Shown piece by piece: positions 48,899 to 56,498 of a stretch of DNA of 64,000 nucleotides; the stretch's first letter is position 1; each line of letters begins with the position of its first letter. The translations under genes and the position numbers were made by a program. The DNA comes from Amycolatopsis acidiphila (GTDB lineage Bacteria; Actinomycetota; Actinomycetes; Mycobacteriales; Pseudonocardiaceae). The stretch is from positions 7,998,001-8,062,000 of the forward strand of contig NZ_CP090063.1 in NCBI RefSeq assembly GCF_021391495.1, read 5' to 3'. Under the pieces are notes generated by a model. It was not told the origin of the DNA. It worked only from the letters and a program-made list of their open reading frames with translations, and did not search any database.

Positions 48899-49792
48899 GT
48901 GCTCCGACCGTTCGTCGCCTACCTGAGGGTGTACGAGCCCCTGTCCGCTTTCGGCGAACCGCCTTCCGACCAGCTGAAGAAGGCCGTCGAAGCCGCCGCG
49001 CTGACGAGGGCCACGGCGGGCGAGCGTGAGCAGCGCATGTGGCTCAAATCACAAGCAGCGGCTCCGGTCCGGCTGCTGCCCGCGGAGCTCGCCAACGGCC
49101 GTGCCGCCCCCAGCACCGGTACCGACATGCTGGTGCTCGACCCGGCCGACGTGCCGGGCGAGGTCGGTCCCGGGCCGCTGGTGTGCCCGCTCGAACTGCG
49201 AGCCCGCTCGGCGGCGGCACTCGTCAGCTTCCTCGACGACGCGTCGCCCGCGCTGAAGGCGACCGTGCTCGACGCCGGTGGGGTCACCCCCGAAACAGTG
49301 CGGACGAGGACGAACCACGCACTCGGCGGCCTGCCGAAGGCGGCGGTGCACGTGCTGTCGACGACCTGGACCGTGCCGCTGCCGTGGTTCGCGCTCGTCG
49401 ACCCGGCGCAGCGGCGGCTGAAGCTCGGCACCGGACAGGACGACCCCGAGCGGGAGCTGTCCTGGCGCATCACGATGGCGGATGCGCTGGAGCGCGCGGC
49501 CGAGGCGCGCGAGCTGGTGGAGAACACCCTCGGCGACTCCGGTCCGACGCGGATCCTCGAGGAGACCGAGCGGTGGCTGACGAACTTCGACCCCGGCTCG
49601 GCCGTCGAACTGGACTACGGCGGGCTGGTGCAGCTGATCGCGGATCCGATCCTGGAGTCGGACACCTCCGCCGAGGAGGTGCACAGCATCCTGGAGGCCC
49701 TGCGCTCCGGCAACGTCGAGCAGCTCGCGGAGCTGTTCAACGATCTGCGGGAGTACTGGAGCGAACTCGCCGCCCGCGAACACTTCAACTGA
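48899..49792 (+). CDS. Conserved actinobacterial protein of unknown function, 297 aa
   Basis: From GTG 48899: VLRPFVAYLRVYEPLSAFGE. CACGAT lies six bases before the GTG, a weak leaderless -10. The middle has LLPAELANGRAAPSTGTDML, VCPLELRARSAAALVSFLDD, and HVLSTTWTVPLPWFALVDPA; the last third is acidic and helical (LEETERWLTNFDPGSAVELD, VHSILEALRSGNVEQLAELF). Soluble, no signal peptide. I do not recognise a catalytic motif. It lies between DUF3073 and the RsiG-like gene. Confidence 0.8.
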   Translation: MLRPFVAYLRVYEPLSAFGEPPSDQLKKAVEAAALTRATAGEREQRMWLKSQAAAPVRLLPAELANGRAAPSTGTDMLVLDPADVPGEVGPGPLVCPLELRARSAAALVSFLDDASPALKATVLDAGGVTPETVRTRTNHALGGLPKAAVHVLSTTWTVPLPWFALVDPAQRRLKLGTGQDDPERELSWRITMADALERAAEARELVENTLGDSGPTRILEETERWLTNFDPGSAVELDYGGLVQLIADPILESDTSAEEVHSILEALRSGNVEQLAELFNDLREYWSELAAREHFN

Positions 49793-49857
49793 GAACTGTC
49801 GGGAACCGGCTTGCGTGCCGGTGCAGGCTGCTAGCGGCCCGCCGGTCATGGCATCGA

Positions 49858-50454
49858 CTACTGCTGCGAGCCGTCGTCGTCCCGGGCTCGTTCCGCGGCC
49901 AGCAGGTCGTCGACCGAGGCGACGCGGTCGCGGTAGCGGGTGGCGATCTCGGAGTTCATCAGGTCGACCACCGCCTGGACCTCGCGGCGGCGGGTCGAGA
50001 CCGAGGACTCCTCCTCGCCGTAGTCACGCAGGATCTGGGTCAGCTTCTCGTCGTCGAGCGCGCCGACGTCGGTCAGGTCCGAGTTGCCGACCAGCGCCTC
50101 CGCCTGGCGCCGGTGATCGCCGGCGCGCGAGGGCTCCAGTGCCTGGTGCCGGCCCGAACCACGCGCCGGGCGCAGGGCGTTGTCGGACAGGATGGTCGCC
50201 AGCTGGTCCACGATGCTGCTCTGCCCGCCGGTGCTGCGGCGCTGCTGCTCGGCCCGGACGATGTCGATCCGGGCGTGCAGGAGCCGGCGCAGGTAGGACA
50301 GGTCGGTCTCCTCCTGCGCAGCCTCGTCACGGCGCGCACGCAGCTGGTCGAGCGAGAGCTCGGCGAGTCCGCGCACGTAGTCGGGGTCCAGGACGCGGTC
50401 GATGCGGCGGCGTCCACCCGGCCGGACTTCGATCACGCGCACATCCTGCTCCAT
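49858..50454 (-). CDS. rsiG: RsiG-like anti-sigma factor with two cyclic-di-GMP-type motifs
   Basis: 198 aa, mainly two long antiparallel helices. RsiG of Streptomyces binds sigma-WhiG with c-di-GMP through E(x)3S(x)2R(x)3Q(x)3D on each helix. Here the second helix has the motif perfectly (Glu-149, Ser-153, Arg-156, Gln-160, Asp-164, in EESSVSTRRREVQAVVD). The first helix has Glu-49, Ser-53, Arg-56, His-60, Asp-64, with His in place of Gln (ETDLSYLRRLLHARID). The motif match is seen; the function follows from the family. No WhiG-type sigma gene is in the window. It follows ygfZ by 46 nt on the same strand. Confidence 0.8.
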   Translation of the reverse strand: MEQDVRVIEVRPGGRRRIDRVLDPDYVRGLAELSLDQLRARRDEAAQEETDLSYLRRLLHARIDIVRAEQQRRSTGGQSSIVDQLATILSDNALRPARGSGRHQALEPSRAGDHRRQAEALVGNSDLTDVGALDDEKLTQILRDYGEEESSVSTRRREVQAVVDLMNSEIATRYRDRVASVDDLLAAERARDDDGSQQ

Positions 50455-50476
50455 CGGGACCCGCCACGCCAGGGCG

Positions 50477-50508
50477 GGTGCATGTCAGCCACGGTGCATG
50501 TCAGCCAC
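50477..50508. repeat. 16-bp tandem direct repeat at the ygfZ stop codon
   Basis: GGTGCATGTCAGCCAC occurs twice in tandem (50477-50492 and 50493-50508). The second copy includes the ygfZ stop codon. Confidence 0.8.
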
Positions 50509-51628
50509 GGAGGCGCGCGGCTGCTTCGCGCCCGGGCGCCGCGTGCTCGCCAGGGACCGAATCGGGGTCGACGGCGGCCTGGACCACGCGGTCCTCGTCG
50601 CCGGCCAGCAGCTCCGCGTCCACCGGCGCGGAGCGCTTGAGCAGCGCGAGCGCGACGGGACCCAGCTCGTGGTGCTGGGCGACGCTGCCGACCCGGCCCA
50701 CGAGCCGGTCGCCGAGCCGCACGGGGTCGCCGGTCTCCGGGTAGATCTCCGGGGACCCGTCGAGGTGCAGCAGGACCATCCGGCGCGGCGGCCGTCCGAC
50801 GTTGAACACCTTCGCGACCGTTTCCTGCCCGCGGTAACAGCCCTTCGCCACGTGCGCGGCGCTGCCGATCCAGTTGACCTCGTGCGGGATCGTCCGGTTG
50901 TCGGTGTCGACGCCGAGGCGCGGGCGCAGCGACTCCACCCGCAGCGCGTCGAAGGCCCAGCTGCCCGCGGGCCGCGCACCGGCGTCGGTGATGCGCCGCC
51001 ACCAGCCCGCCAGCTCGGCACGCGGCACCACCAGGTCCACGCTGGAGCGGCCGGGCCACGGCATCCGCCGGGCGAACCCGCCCTCGATCGGTGCCACCGC
51101 GTACGGCGGCACGGCGAGCTCGATGTCCAAAGTGGACAGGATCTGGTCGGCGTCCGGGCCCAGCAGCGTGAGCACGGCCAGCTCGCCGCTGACGTCGGAG
51201 ATCTCGACCTGCGACCAGAACTTCATGGCCTCGAGGTACTCGCGCAGCGTCTGCGGGCCGCCCTTGGGCAGTGCGCTGGTGGCCTGCGCTCCGGGATCGG
51301 AGTCGAGGTAGACGGTTTCACCGAGGTGGGCGAGGACCATATGGGTGTCGATGTGCCCCTGGCTGTCCAGCACGAGCGCCTCGGTGCCCGTGCCCTCGGC
51401 CAGTTCCGTCACGTGCTGGGAGATGACCAGGTGCAGCCACGACAAGCGCTCGGGCCCCGTCACCTTCAGCACCTCGCGGTGCGAGCGGTCGACGACGGCG
51501 GCGCTCCGGGTGGCGGTGCGCTGCTCGGCGAAGGGATCGCCCCAGTGCCAGGGCACGCCTTGTTCCGGGTGGTCCTCCGGCGGCGCGACGGCGCCGGGGG
51601 CCTCGAGAAGCGGCGACTGATAGGTCAT
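50501..51628 (-). CDS. ygfZ: Folate-binding protein YgfZ (GcvT-like, Fe-S maintenance)
   Basis: 375 aa from ATG 51628, fixed by TAACAT seven nt upstream. GcvT-type fold: RSAAVVDRSHREVLKVTGPE and WLHLVISQHVTELAEG at the start, then the YgfZ signature KGCYRGQETVAKVFN near residue 280, holding the conserved Cys. YgfZ uses tetrahydrofolate to help build or repair certain Fe-S enzymes. A longer open frame upstream runs antiparallel to pabC and is not used. It is divergent from the folate gene pabC, a sensible pairing (Rv0811c-Rv0812 order). Confidence 0.93.
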   Translation of the reverse strand: MTYQSPLLEAPGAVAPPEDHPEQGVPWHWGDPFAEQRTATRSAAVVDRSHREVLKVTGPERLSWLHLVISQHVTELAEGTGTEALVLDSQGHIDTHMVLAHLGETVYLDSDPGAQATSALPKGGPQTLREYLEAMKFWSQVEISDVSGELAVLTLLGPDADQILSTLDIELAVPPYAVAPIEGGFARRMPWPGRSSVDLVVPRAELAGWWRRITDAGARPAGSWAFDALRVESLRPRLGVDTDNRTIPHEVNWIGSAAHVAKGCYRGQETVAKVFNVGRPPRRMVLLHLDGSPEIYPETGDPVRLGDRLVGRVGSVAQHHELGPVALALLKRSAPVDAELLAGDEDRVVQAAVDPDSVPGEHAAPGREAAARLRG

Positions 51629-51635
51629 ACCCCCG

Positions 51636-51653
51636 ATGTTAGGTGAGTACGGT
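51636..51653. promoter_or_regulatory. Divergent leaderless promoters of ygfZ and pabC
   Basis: TAACAT (complement of 51636-51641) lies seven bases before the ygfZ ATG. TACGGT (51648-51653) lies six bases before the pabC ATG at 51660. Only 31 bp separate the start codons. Confidence 0.6.
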
Positions 51654-51659
51654 GACCTC

Positions 51660-52508
51660 ATGCGCGTACTCGCTTTCCTGGACGGAACCCTCGCGAATCC
51701 CGAAGTCCCGCACATCCGGGTCGACGACCTCGGTCTGCTGCGCGGCGACGGCATCTTCGAAACCGTGCTGATCGCCGGCGGCAAGCCGCGGGAGCTGCGG
51801 CCGCACCTGGACCGGCTCGCCCGCTCGGCGTCGATGCTCGATCTGCCCGAGCCGGACGACGACGCGTGGCAGCGCGTCACCCAGCTGGTGCTCGACAACT
51901 GGACCGCGGGTGACGAGTTCGCGCTCAAGCTGGTCTACACCCGCGGCGTCGAAGGCGACCCCACTGCCGCGCCGACCGGCTTCGCGATGGGCCTGCCGAT
52001 CGACGACAAGGTGATCCGCGCCCGCGCCGAGGGCGTCGCCGCCGTGACGTTGGACCGGGGCATCGACCCGGGGCTCGCCGAGCGGTCGCCGTGGCTGCTG
52101 CTGGGCGCGAAGTCCCTCTCGTACGCGATCAACATGGCCGCGGTGCGCGAGGCTGCCAGGCGCGGCGCGAGCGACGTCATCTTCACCGCGACCGACGGTT
52201 CGGTGCTGGAAGGCCCGACCTCGAACGTGGTCGTCGCGCGCGGCCGCACGCTGTACACGCCACCGGCGACGATCGGCATCCTGCCCGGCACGACGCAGGC
52301 CGCGGTGTTCCGGGGCGCCGAGCGCATCGGCTGGACCACCAAGATCGAGCCCTTGTCGGTCGAGGACCTGCGCGACAACGACGGGCTGTTCCTCGCTTCG
52401 TCGGTGCGCAAGCTGACCCGCGTGCACACGCTCGACGGCCAGGAGCTGCCCGACTCGAGCGGGGTGCACGCCGAGCTCGCGAAGGCCTACGAGGACGTCT
52501 ACGCCTGA
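51660..52508 (+). CDS. pabC: Aminodeoxychorismate lyase / class IV aminotransferase
   Basis: 282 aa, PLP fold-type IV. Motifs: PHIRVDDLGLLRGDGIFETV (start of the class IV pattern), GAKSLSYAINMAAVREAARR (PLP lysine), FTATDGSVLEGPTSNVVVAR (the class IV signature) and GILPGTTQAAVF. It releases pyruvate from 4-amino-4-deoxychorismate to give p-aminobenzoate for folate. A branched-chain or D-amino-acid transaminase is the alternative, but position (Rv0812) and length favour PabC. The end overlaps convergent pxpC by 10 nt. Confidence 0.87.
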   Translation: MRVLAFLDGTLANPEVPHIRVDDLGLLRGDGIFETVLIAGGKPRELRPHLDRLARSASMLDLPEPDDDAWQRVTQLVLDNWTAGDEFALKLVYTRGVEGDPTAAPTGFAMGLPIDDKVIRARAEGVAAVTLDRGIDPGLAERSPWLLLGAKSLSYAINMAAVREAARRGASDVIFTATDGSVLEGPTSNVVVARGRTLYTPPATIGILPGTTQAAVFRGAERIGWTTKIEPLSVEDLRDNDGLFLASSVRKLTRVHTLDGQELPDSSGVHAELAKAYEDVYA

Positions 52509-53350
52509 GGTCGGAAGCGGAGGGTGGTGCCGGGGCGGGCCTGCGCGAGAGCGGGCAGCGCGCTCGGCACCACCACGCCGATCACGGGATAGCCGCCGGT
52601 GGTCGGATGGTCGGCGAGGAACACCACGGGCAGCCCGCTGGACGGCACCTGGATCGCCCCGGTGACCAGGCCCTCGCTGGCCAGCTCGCCCTCCCGCGCG
52701 CGCCGCAGCGGGGCGCCGTCCAGCCGCAGGCCCACCCGGTTCGACTCGGGCGTGACCGTCCACGGAACGGCCAGCAGGCGCGCGGGTTCGTCGAACCAGT
52801 CGTCGCGCGGCCCGAGCAGCACCGGCACGACCAGCTCGGCAGGCAGGCGGGGCGCGGCCAGCTCGTCCTCGCCCGTCGGGGTGCCCCGCGGCGCACCGAG
52901 CGGCAGCACGTTCCCGGGTTCCAGCGGCTCCGGCCCGATGCCGGACAGCACGTCGCGGGAGCGGCTGCCCAGCTCCGGTTCGACGGCGACGCCGCCGGAA
53001 ACGGCGAGGTAACAGCGCAACCCGGTGTCCGGCGTGCCGATCGCGAGCGTCTGCCCGGCGCTCACGTGGATCGGGGTGTGCGTGCCGTGCGCACGCTCGT
53101 CGACGGTGACGCGCACCGGCGGGCCGGTCACCGCCACCGTGCAGGACGTGCGTGCCCGCACTGTCAGCCCGCCGAACAGGGCTTCGATCCCGGCGCAGGT
53201 CTCGTCGTTGCCCACGAGCCGGTTCGCCAGCCGCAACGCCGGCACGTCGAGGGCACCCGAGGGCGGCACACCCAGATGCGCGAGTCCGGGGCGGCCCAGG
53301 TCCTGCACGAGCGCCGAGGGACCGGTCGCGACGACGTCGAGCGCCCTCAC
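52499..53350 (-). CDS. pxpC: 5-oxoprolinase subunit C (biotin-dependent carboxyltransferase family)
   Basis: 283 aa. Landmarks: LVQDLGRPGLAHLGVPPSGA, LDVPALRLANRLVGNDE, CYLAVSGGVAVEPELGSRSR, and VPSSGLPVVFLADHPTTGGY near the C-terminus. PxpABC opens 5-oxoproline to glutamate with ATP; PxpC works with PxpB. ATG overlaps the pxpB stop by 4 nt. pxpA (LamB/YcsF) is not adjacent, which is unusual. Confidence 0.92.
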   Translation of the reverse strand: MRALDVVATGPSALVQDLGRPGLAHLGVPPSGALDVPALRLANRLVGNDETCAGIEALFGGLTVRARTSCTVAVTGPPVRVTVDERAHGTHTPIHVSAGQTLAIGTPDTGLRCYLAVSGGVAVEPELGSRSRDVLSGIGPEPLEPGNVLPLGAPRGTPTGEDELAAPRLPAELVVPVLLGPRDDWFDEPARLLAVPWTVTPESNRVGLRLDGAPLRRAREGELASEGLVTGAIQVPSSGLPVVFLADHPTTGGYPVIGVVVPSALPALAQARPGTTLRFRPQA

Positions 53351-53958
53351 CGCGTCCTCCGGAACCGCACCCGGTCGCCGGGCGCGAGCAGCGCGGGCCG
53401 CTCGGCACGGGAGTCGAACAGGACGGTCTCGGTGTGCCCGAGCAGCCGCCAGCCACCGGGCGAGGACCGCGGGTAGACCCCGGTGAACTCGCCGGCGAGA
53501 CCGACCGATCCCGCCGGCACCTTCGTCCTCGGAGTGTCCAATCTGGACTGTCGCAACGGTTCGGGCAGCCCGGTCAGGTAGGCGAACCCGGGCGCGAAAC
53601 CGGTGAAGGCGACCGTGTACTCGGCGCCGGTGTGCAGCTCGACCACCTCGTCGGCGGAGATGCCCGCCGTCTCGGCGACCAGCTGGAGGTCTTCGCCGTC
53701 GTAGCGCACCGCCAGCTCGACCGCACGCGGGTCGGCGCCAGGGGGGTTCGCCAGGTCCGCCGCCTCGACCGCCTCGCGGGCCTCGCTCAATGCCGTCGAG
53801 CCCGGCCGGGCCACGACCAGCACCGTGCGCGCGCCGGGCACCACCTCGAGCACATCGGGCAGCCGCGCGGCGATGACGGTGGTACGGACCGCACTCATCT
53901 CACTCAGCGACTCGCATTCGACGAGGACCGCGTCCGTGCCGTACGGCAGCCAGCGCAC
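53347..53958 (-). CDS. pxpB: 5-oxoprolinase subunit B (KipI-like)
   Basis: 203 aa from GTG 53958, which overlaps the nitrobindin stop by one base (TAGTG). Allophanate-hydrolase subunit 1 pattern: VRWLPYGTDAVLVECESLSE, VELAVRYDGEDLQLVAETAG, YTVAFTGFAPGFAYLTGLPE, RTKVPAGSVGLAGEFTGVYP, GGWRLLGHT. It pairs with PxpC in cleaving 5-oxoproline. The larger open frame upstream runs through the nitrobindin gene in another frame and is not used. Confidence 0.92.
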   Translation of the reverse strand: MRWLPYGTDAVLVECESLSEMSAVRTTVIAARLPDVLEVVPGARTVLVVARPGSTALSEAREAVEAADLANPPGADPRAVELAVRYDGEDLQLVAETAGISADEVVELHTGAEYTVAFTGFAPGFAYLTGLPEPLRQSRLDTPRTKVPAGSVGLAGEFTGVYPRSSPGGWRLLGHTETVLFDSRAERPALLAPGDRVRFRRTR

Positions 53959-54587
53959 TAGCCCACGACGCGCCGGAGGTGGGCGGAGGCGTGCGGCTGC
54001 ATGGGCTCGCCGACCATCGCCCGCTCCTCGACGTAGCCGAGGTCGCCGTTGTTGATCAGGCCGTAGAGCCGCTGCGCGCCGGTGACCTCCTTGGCGGTGG
54101 TCGTGCGGACGACCGCGTCGGTGCCCAGCTCCCAGGAGGTCTGGTTGCGCGGCTTGCCGTAGAACAACTCGAGGATCCCGCTCGAGTGCGCGAGCAGCAG
54201 TTCGATCGTGTCGTCGGGCTGCGGGCGCCACCAGCCGACCTCGCGGGCGGCGGGCCGGATGACCTTGCCGTCCTCGTCGAGCAGCCAGGAACGCGCCTCG
54301 TGGAACAGGAACGGCCTGCCGTCGTGCGCGATGGTCAGCTGCTGACCGAACCGGACCGGCCGCTCCATCGTGGAGTAGTTGATCTCGCCCTCGCCCCGCC
54401 AGACCCCCACCAGCGGCAGCAGGGCCAGGCAGGCGTCGTTGAGGTCCGCGCCGAGGCGCAGGTTCGCCGTGTCGGCCGGGATCGGCAGGTCGTCGAACTG
54501 GGGGAGGTTGCGGTCGCGAGTGCTCGCCGCACGTTCCTCCGCGGCCTGGATGGCGTCAGAACCGCCGCCGCCGCTGTCCGTGCTCAT
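53958..54587 (-). CDS. Nitrobindin-like heme protein (FABP-like, Rv0813c type)
   Basis: 209 aa. The beta-barrel begins after a polar N-terminus: LLPLVGVWRGEGEINYSTME contains the family's GxWxGxG. RPFLFHEARSWLLDEDGKVI, VGWWRPQPDDTIELLLAHSS and the C-terminal HASAHLRRVVG with the likely heme-ligand His follow. Nitrobindins bind ferric heme and turn peroxynitrite into nitrate. ATG 54587 shares one base with the TAA of the preceding 32-codon gene. The gene order 32-aa protein, nitrobindin, pxpB, pxpC has 1-, 1- and 4-nt overlaps, so it is one operon. Confidence 0.9.
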   Translation of the reverse strand: MSTDSGGGGSDAIQAAEERAASTRDRNLPQFDDLPIPADTANLRLGADLNDACLALLPLVGVWRGEGEINYSTMERPVRFGQQLTIAHDGRPFLFHEARSWLLDEDGKVIRPAAREVGWWRPQPDDTIELLLAHSSGILELFYGKPRNQTSWELGTDAVVRTTTAKEVTGAQRLYGLINNGDLGYVEERAMVGEPMQPHASAHLRRVVG

Positions 54588-54685
54588 TACCGCTGGTCGG
54601 CGTAGAGCCGGTAGATGACGTAGATCGCGAACCACAGGATGGCGATTCCGGCGATCACCAGCAGCGTCGTAAACAGGATCTCCAC
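54587..54685 (-). CDS. 32-aa single-span membrane protein, first gene of the nitrobindin operon
   Basis: GTG at 54685, then EILFTTLLVIAGIAILWFAI (one membrane helix) and the tail YVIYRLYADQR, stop TAA. TAAGCT lies exactly six bases before the GTG, the same leaderless arrangement as ten or more other genes here. The stop overlaps the nitrobindin ATG by one base. Promoter, start and coupling together argue that it is real despite its length. Topology is N-out or N-in with a basic C-terminus likely inside. Function unknown. Confidence 0.65.
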   Translation of the reverse strand: MEILFTTLLVIAGIAILWFAIYVIYRLYADQR

Positions 54686-54691
54686 GCGAAG

Positions 54692-54697
54692 AGCTTA
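54692..54697 (-). promoter_or_regulatory. Leaderless -10 element of the nitrobindin operon
   Basis: TAAGCT on the minus strand, six bases before GTG 54685. Confidence 0.6.
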
Positions 54698-54747
54698 ACT
54701 CCCTGGCCGGTGCGGCCGCGCTGCCACCTCGGGTGGCTCTCGACACG

Positions 54748-54784
54748 CCACGAGGCCGCCTCCGCGGGGGAGACGGCCTCGTGG
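54748..54784 (-). terminator. Hairpin after the DUF1416 gene
   Basis: CCACGAGGCCG (54748-54758) and CGGCCTCGTGG (54774-54784) form a perfect 11-bp stem with a 15-nt loop, 10 bp past the DUF1416 stop. It separates the sulfurtransferase operon from the nitrobindin operon. Confidence 0.75.
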
Positions 54785-54793
54785 GAACAGTGG

Positions 54794-55102
54794 TCAGGCG
54801 ACCGAGATGGCCACCTGGTGCAGGCCCGGGCCCTCCGCCGTGACGGAGGCCTCGCCGTTGCCGGTGCGGTGCAGTGCACGCACCGTCCACGCGCCCGGCG
54901 CGGCATAGAACCGGAAGTCGCCTTCGGACGAGGCCTGGACCTCGCCGGCGAAGTCGCCGTCATCGTTGAGCAGGCGCACGTAGGCGCCGCCGAGCGGCCC
55001 GTCGCTGCCGCTCACCTTGCCGGCCACCACGACCTGGCCCTGCGTGTCGATGTCCGCAGGCGTCGCCGTCTGCGCCGGCGCGCCGCAACCGTCAGCACTC
55101 AC
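54794..55102 (-). CDS. DUF1416 protein (SseC type)
   Basis: 102 aa from GTG 55102. The start SADGCGAPAQT is followed by a small Ig-like beta domain: QVVVAGKVSGSDGPLGGAYV, RLLNDDGDFAGEVQASSEGD, FRFYAAPGAWTVRALHRTGN. It overlaps the sulfurtransferase stop by 4 nt (GTGA). The same pair occurs in mycobacteria (CysA2-SseC2). It is probably a partner of the sulfurtransferase; its action is not known. Confidence 0.92.
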   Translation of the reverse strand: MSADGCGAPAQTATPADIDTQGQVVVAGKVSGSDGPLGGAYVRLLNDDGDFAGEVQASSEGDFRFYAAPGAWTVRALHRTGNGEASVTAEGPGLHQVAISVA

Positions 55103-55938
55103 TTGGCAGCTCCCGTCTCGATCGGCACGCCCACCAGCGAGCCGTACTCGGTCCACGATCCGTCGTAGTTCTTCACGTCCCCGAGCCCGATCAGCTCGTG
55201 CAGCGCGAACCAGGTGTGGCTGGAGCGCTCGCCGATGCGGCAGTAGGCGATGGTCGCCTTGCCGGTGTCCAGGCCCGCCTCGTTGTACAGCTCGGTGAGC
55301 TCCTCGGCGCTCTTGAACGTGCCGTCCTCGTTGGCGGTCTTGGCCCACGGCACGTTCAGCGCCGTCGGGATGTGGCCACCGCGCTGCGCCGACTCCTGCG
55401 GCAGGTGCGCCGGGGCGAGCAGCTTGCCGGAGAACTCGTCGGGCGAGCGGACGTCGACCAGGTTCTTGGTGCCGATCGCGTCGATGACCTCGTCGCGGAA
55501 CGCGCGGATCTTGGTGTCCGGCTCCTTGGCGGTGTAGCTGGTGCGCTCGCGCTTGACCTCGTCAGCGGTCAGCTCGCGGCCGTCGAGCTCCCACTTCTTG
55601 CGGCCGCCGTCGAGCAGCTTGACCTTGTCGTGGCCGTAGAGCTTGAAGTACCAGTAGGCGTAGGCGGCGAACCAGTTGTTGTTGCCGCCGTACAGGACCA
55701 CCAGGTCGTCGTTGCCGATGCCCTTCTCGGACAGCAGGGCCTCGAAACCGGCCTTGTCCACGAAGTCGCGGCGGACCGGGTCCTGCAGCTCGGTCTTCCA
55801 GTCGATCTTGACGGCACCGCGGATGTGGCCGCCGTCGTAGGCGGTGGTGTCCTCGTCCACCTCGGCGAAGACCACGCCAGGGGTGTCCAGGTTCTCCTCG
55901 GCCCACTGCGTCGTGACCAGGGCGTCTTCACGGCTCAT
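55099..55938 (-). CDS. cysA2: Thiosulfate sulfurtransferase, two rhodanese domains (CysA2-like)
   Basis: 279 aa. Domain 1 (about 1-140) is inactive but structural: TTQWAEENLDTPGVVFAEVD, HIRGAVKIDWKTELQDPVRR. Domain 2 holds the active-site loop in TIAYCRIGERSSHTWFALHE, with the persulfide Cys near residue 232 and the CRIGER loop of CysA2/SseA enzymes. It moves sulfane sulfur from thiosulfate or 3-mercaptopyruvate to acceptors. It is the second gene after the cysteine-type leader peptide, so it is probably induced when cysteine is low. Confidence 0.95.
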   Translation of the reverse strand: MSREDALVTTQWAEENLDTPGVVFAEVDEDTTAYDGGHIRGAVKIDWKTELQDPVRRDFVDKAGFEALLSEKGIGNDDLVVLYGGNNNWFAAYAYWYFKLYGHDKVKLLDGGRKKWELDGRELTADEVKRERTSYTAKEPDTKIRAFRDEVIDAIGTKNLVDVRSPDEFSGKLLAPAHLPQESAQRGGHIPTALNVPWAKTANEDGTFKSAEELTELYNEAGLDTGKATIAYCRIGERSSHTWFALHELIGLGDVKNYDGSWTEYGSLVGVPIETGAAK

Positions 55939-55974
55939 TTGAGCGGCACTCTCTTTCTTCTTCTCTTGGGTGGA

Positions 55975-56415
55975 CTACTGGGACGCTTGGCCCGCGGCCG
56001 GGACGAACCGCCGGATCAGCAGGTACATCTCGCAGCCGAGGCAGAAGTTGAACGCGGCGTTGAGGAACGCGGCGAACAGGGCGAACGCGGTCGCGACGAT
56101 CCCCAGCGGGGTGACGCCGGTCGCGTAGCCGATCGTGCCGACCAGCGCGAAGACGAACCCAACGGCCTGGGCGAAGCGCAGCGGCGCCGCGTCCTCGCGT
56201 TCGCTGGTCGGGCCGAGCCGCGGCGCCAGGAGGTAGCGGTAGAGCAGCGAGTACGGCGCCGGCCGGAGCCCGACGAACGCGCCGATCGCGAACACCACGG
56301 TCTGCAGGGCGAGCAGCGGCCACCAACCGGTGACCAGCACCACCACCAGCACGACCGTCGTCACGACGGCGGCGAACCGCGGGCCGCGTGGGTCGACAGC
56401 GGGGCCTGCTGACAT
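55975..56415 (-). CDS. DUF4395 membrane protein
   Basis: 146 aa with four membrane segments. VDPRGPRFAAVVTTVVLVVV at the start is the DUF4395 pattern. Then QTVVFAIGAFVGLRPAPYSL, FAQAVGFVFALVGTIGYATG and FLNAAFNFCLGCEMYLLIRR, with the conserved CLGC cysteine pair. DUF4395 proteins occur with sulfurtransferases and thioredoxins, suggesting sulfur or thiol handling at the membrane (inference). GGGAGG lies 5 nt before the ATG. It is the first full gene after the leader peptide. Confidence 0.88.
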   Translation of the reverse strand: MSAGPAVDPRGPRFAAVVTTVVLVVVLVTGWWPLLALQTVVFAIGAFVGLRPAPYSLLYRYLLAPRLGPTSEREDAAPLRFAQAVGFVFALVGTIGYATGVTPLGIVATAFALFAAFLNAAFNFCLGCEMYLLIRRFVPAAGQASQ

Positions 56416-56476
56416 CGGACCTCCCGGATGAGCGCAGGGGCGCGCACGACGAACGAACTTCGGAATGCCGGGGAGA

Positions 56477-56498
56477 GACGAGCTACCGACGGCTCGTC
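56477..56498 (-). promoter_or_regulatory. Hairpin overlapping the leader-peptide stop codon
   Basis: GACGAGC (56477-56483) and GCTCGTC (56492-56498) form a 7-bp stem placed directly at the end of the leader ORF, where a stalled or released ribosome would alter its folding. Confidence 0.5.

Noticed and set aside
51629..51928. N-terminal extension of YgfZ by 100 codons
   Set aside because: It runs antiparallel to pabC and upstream of a well-placed leaderless promoter.
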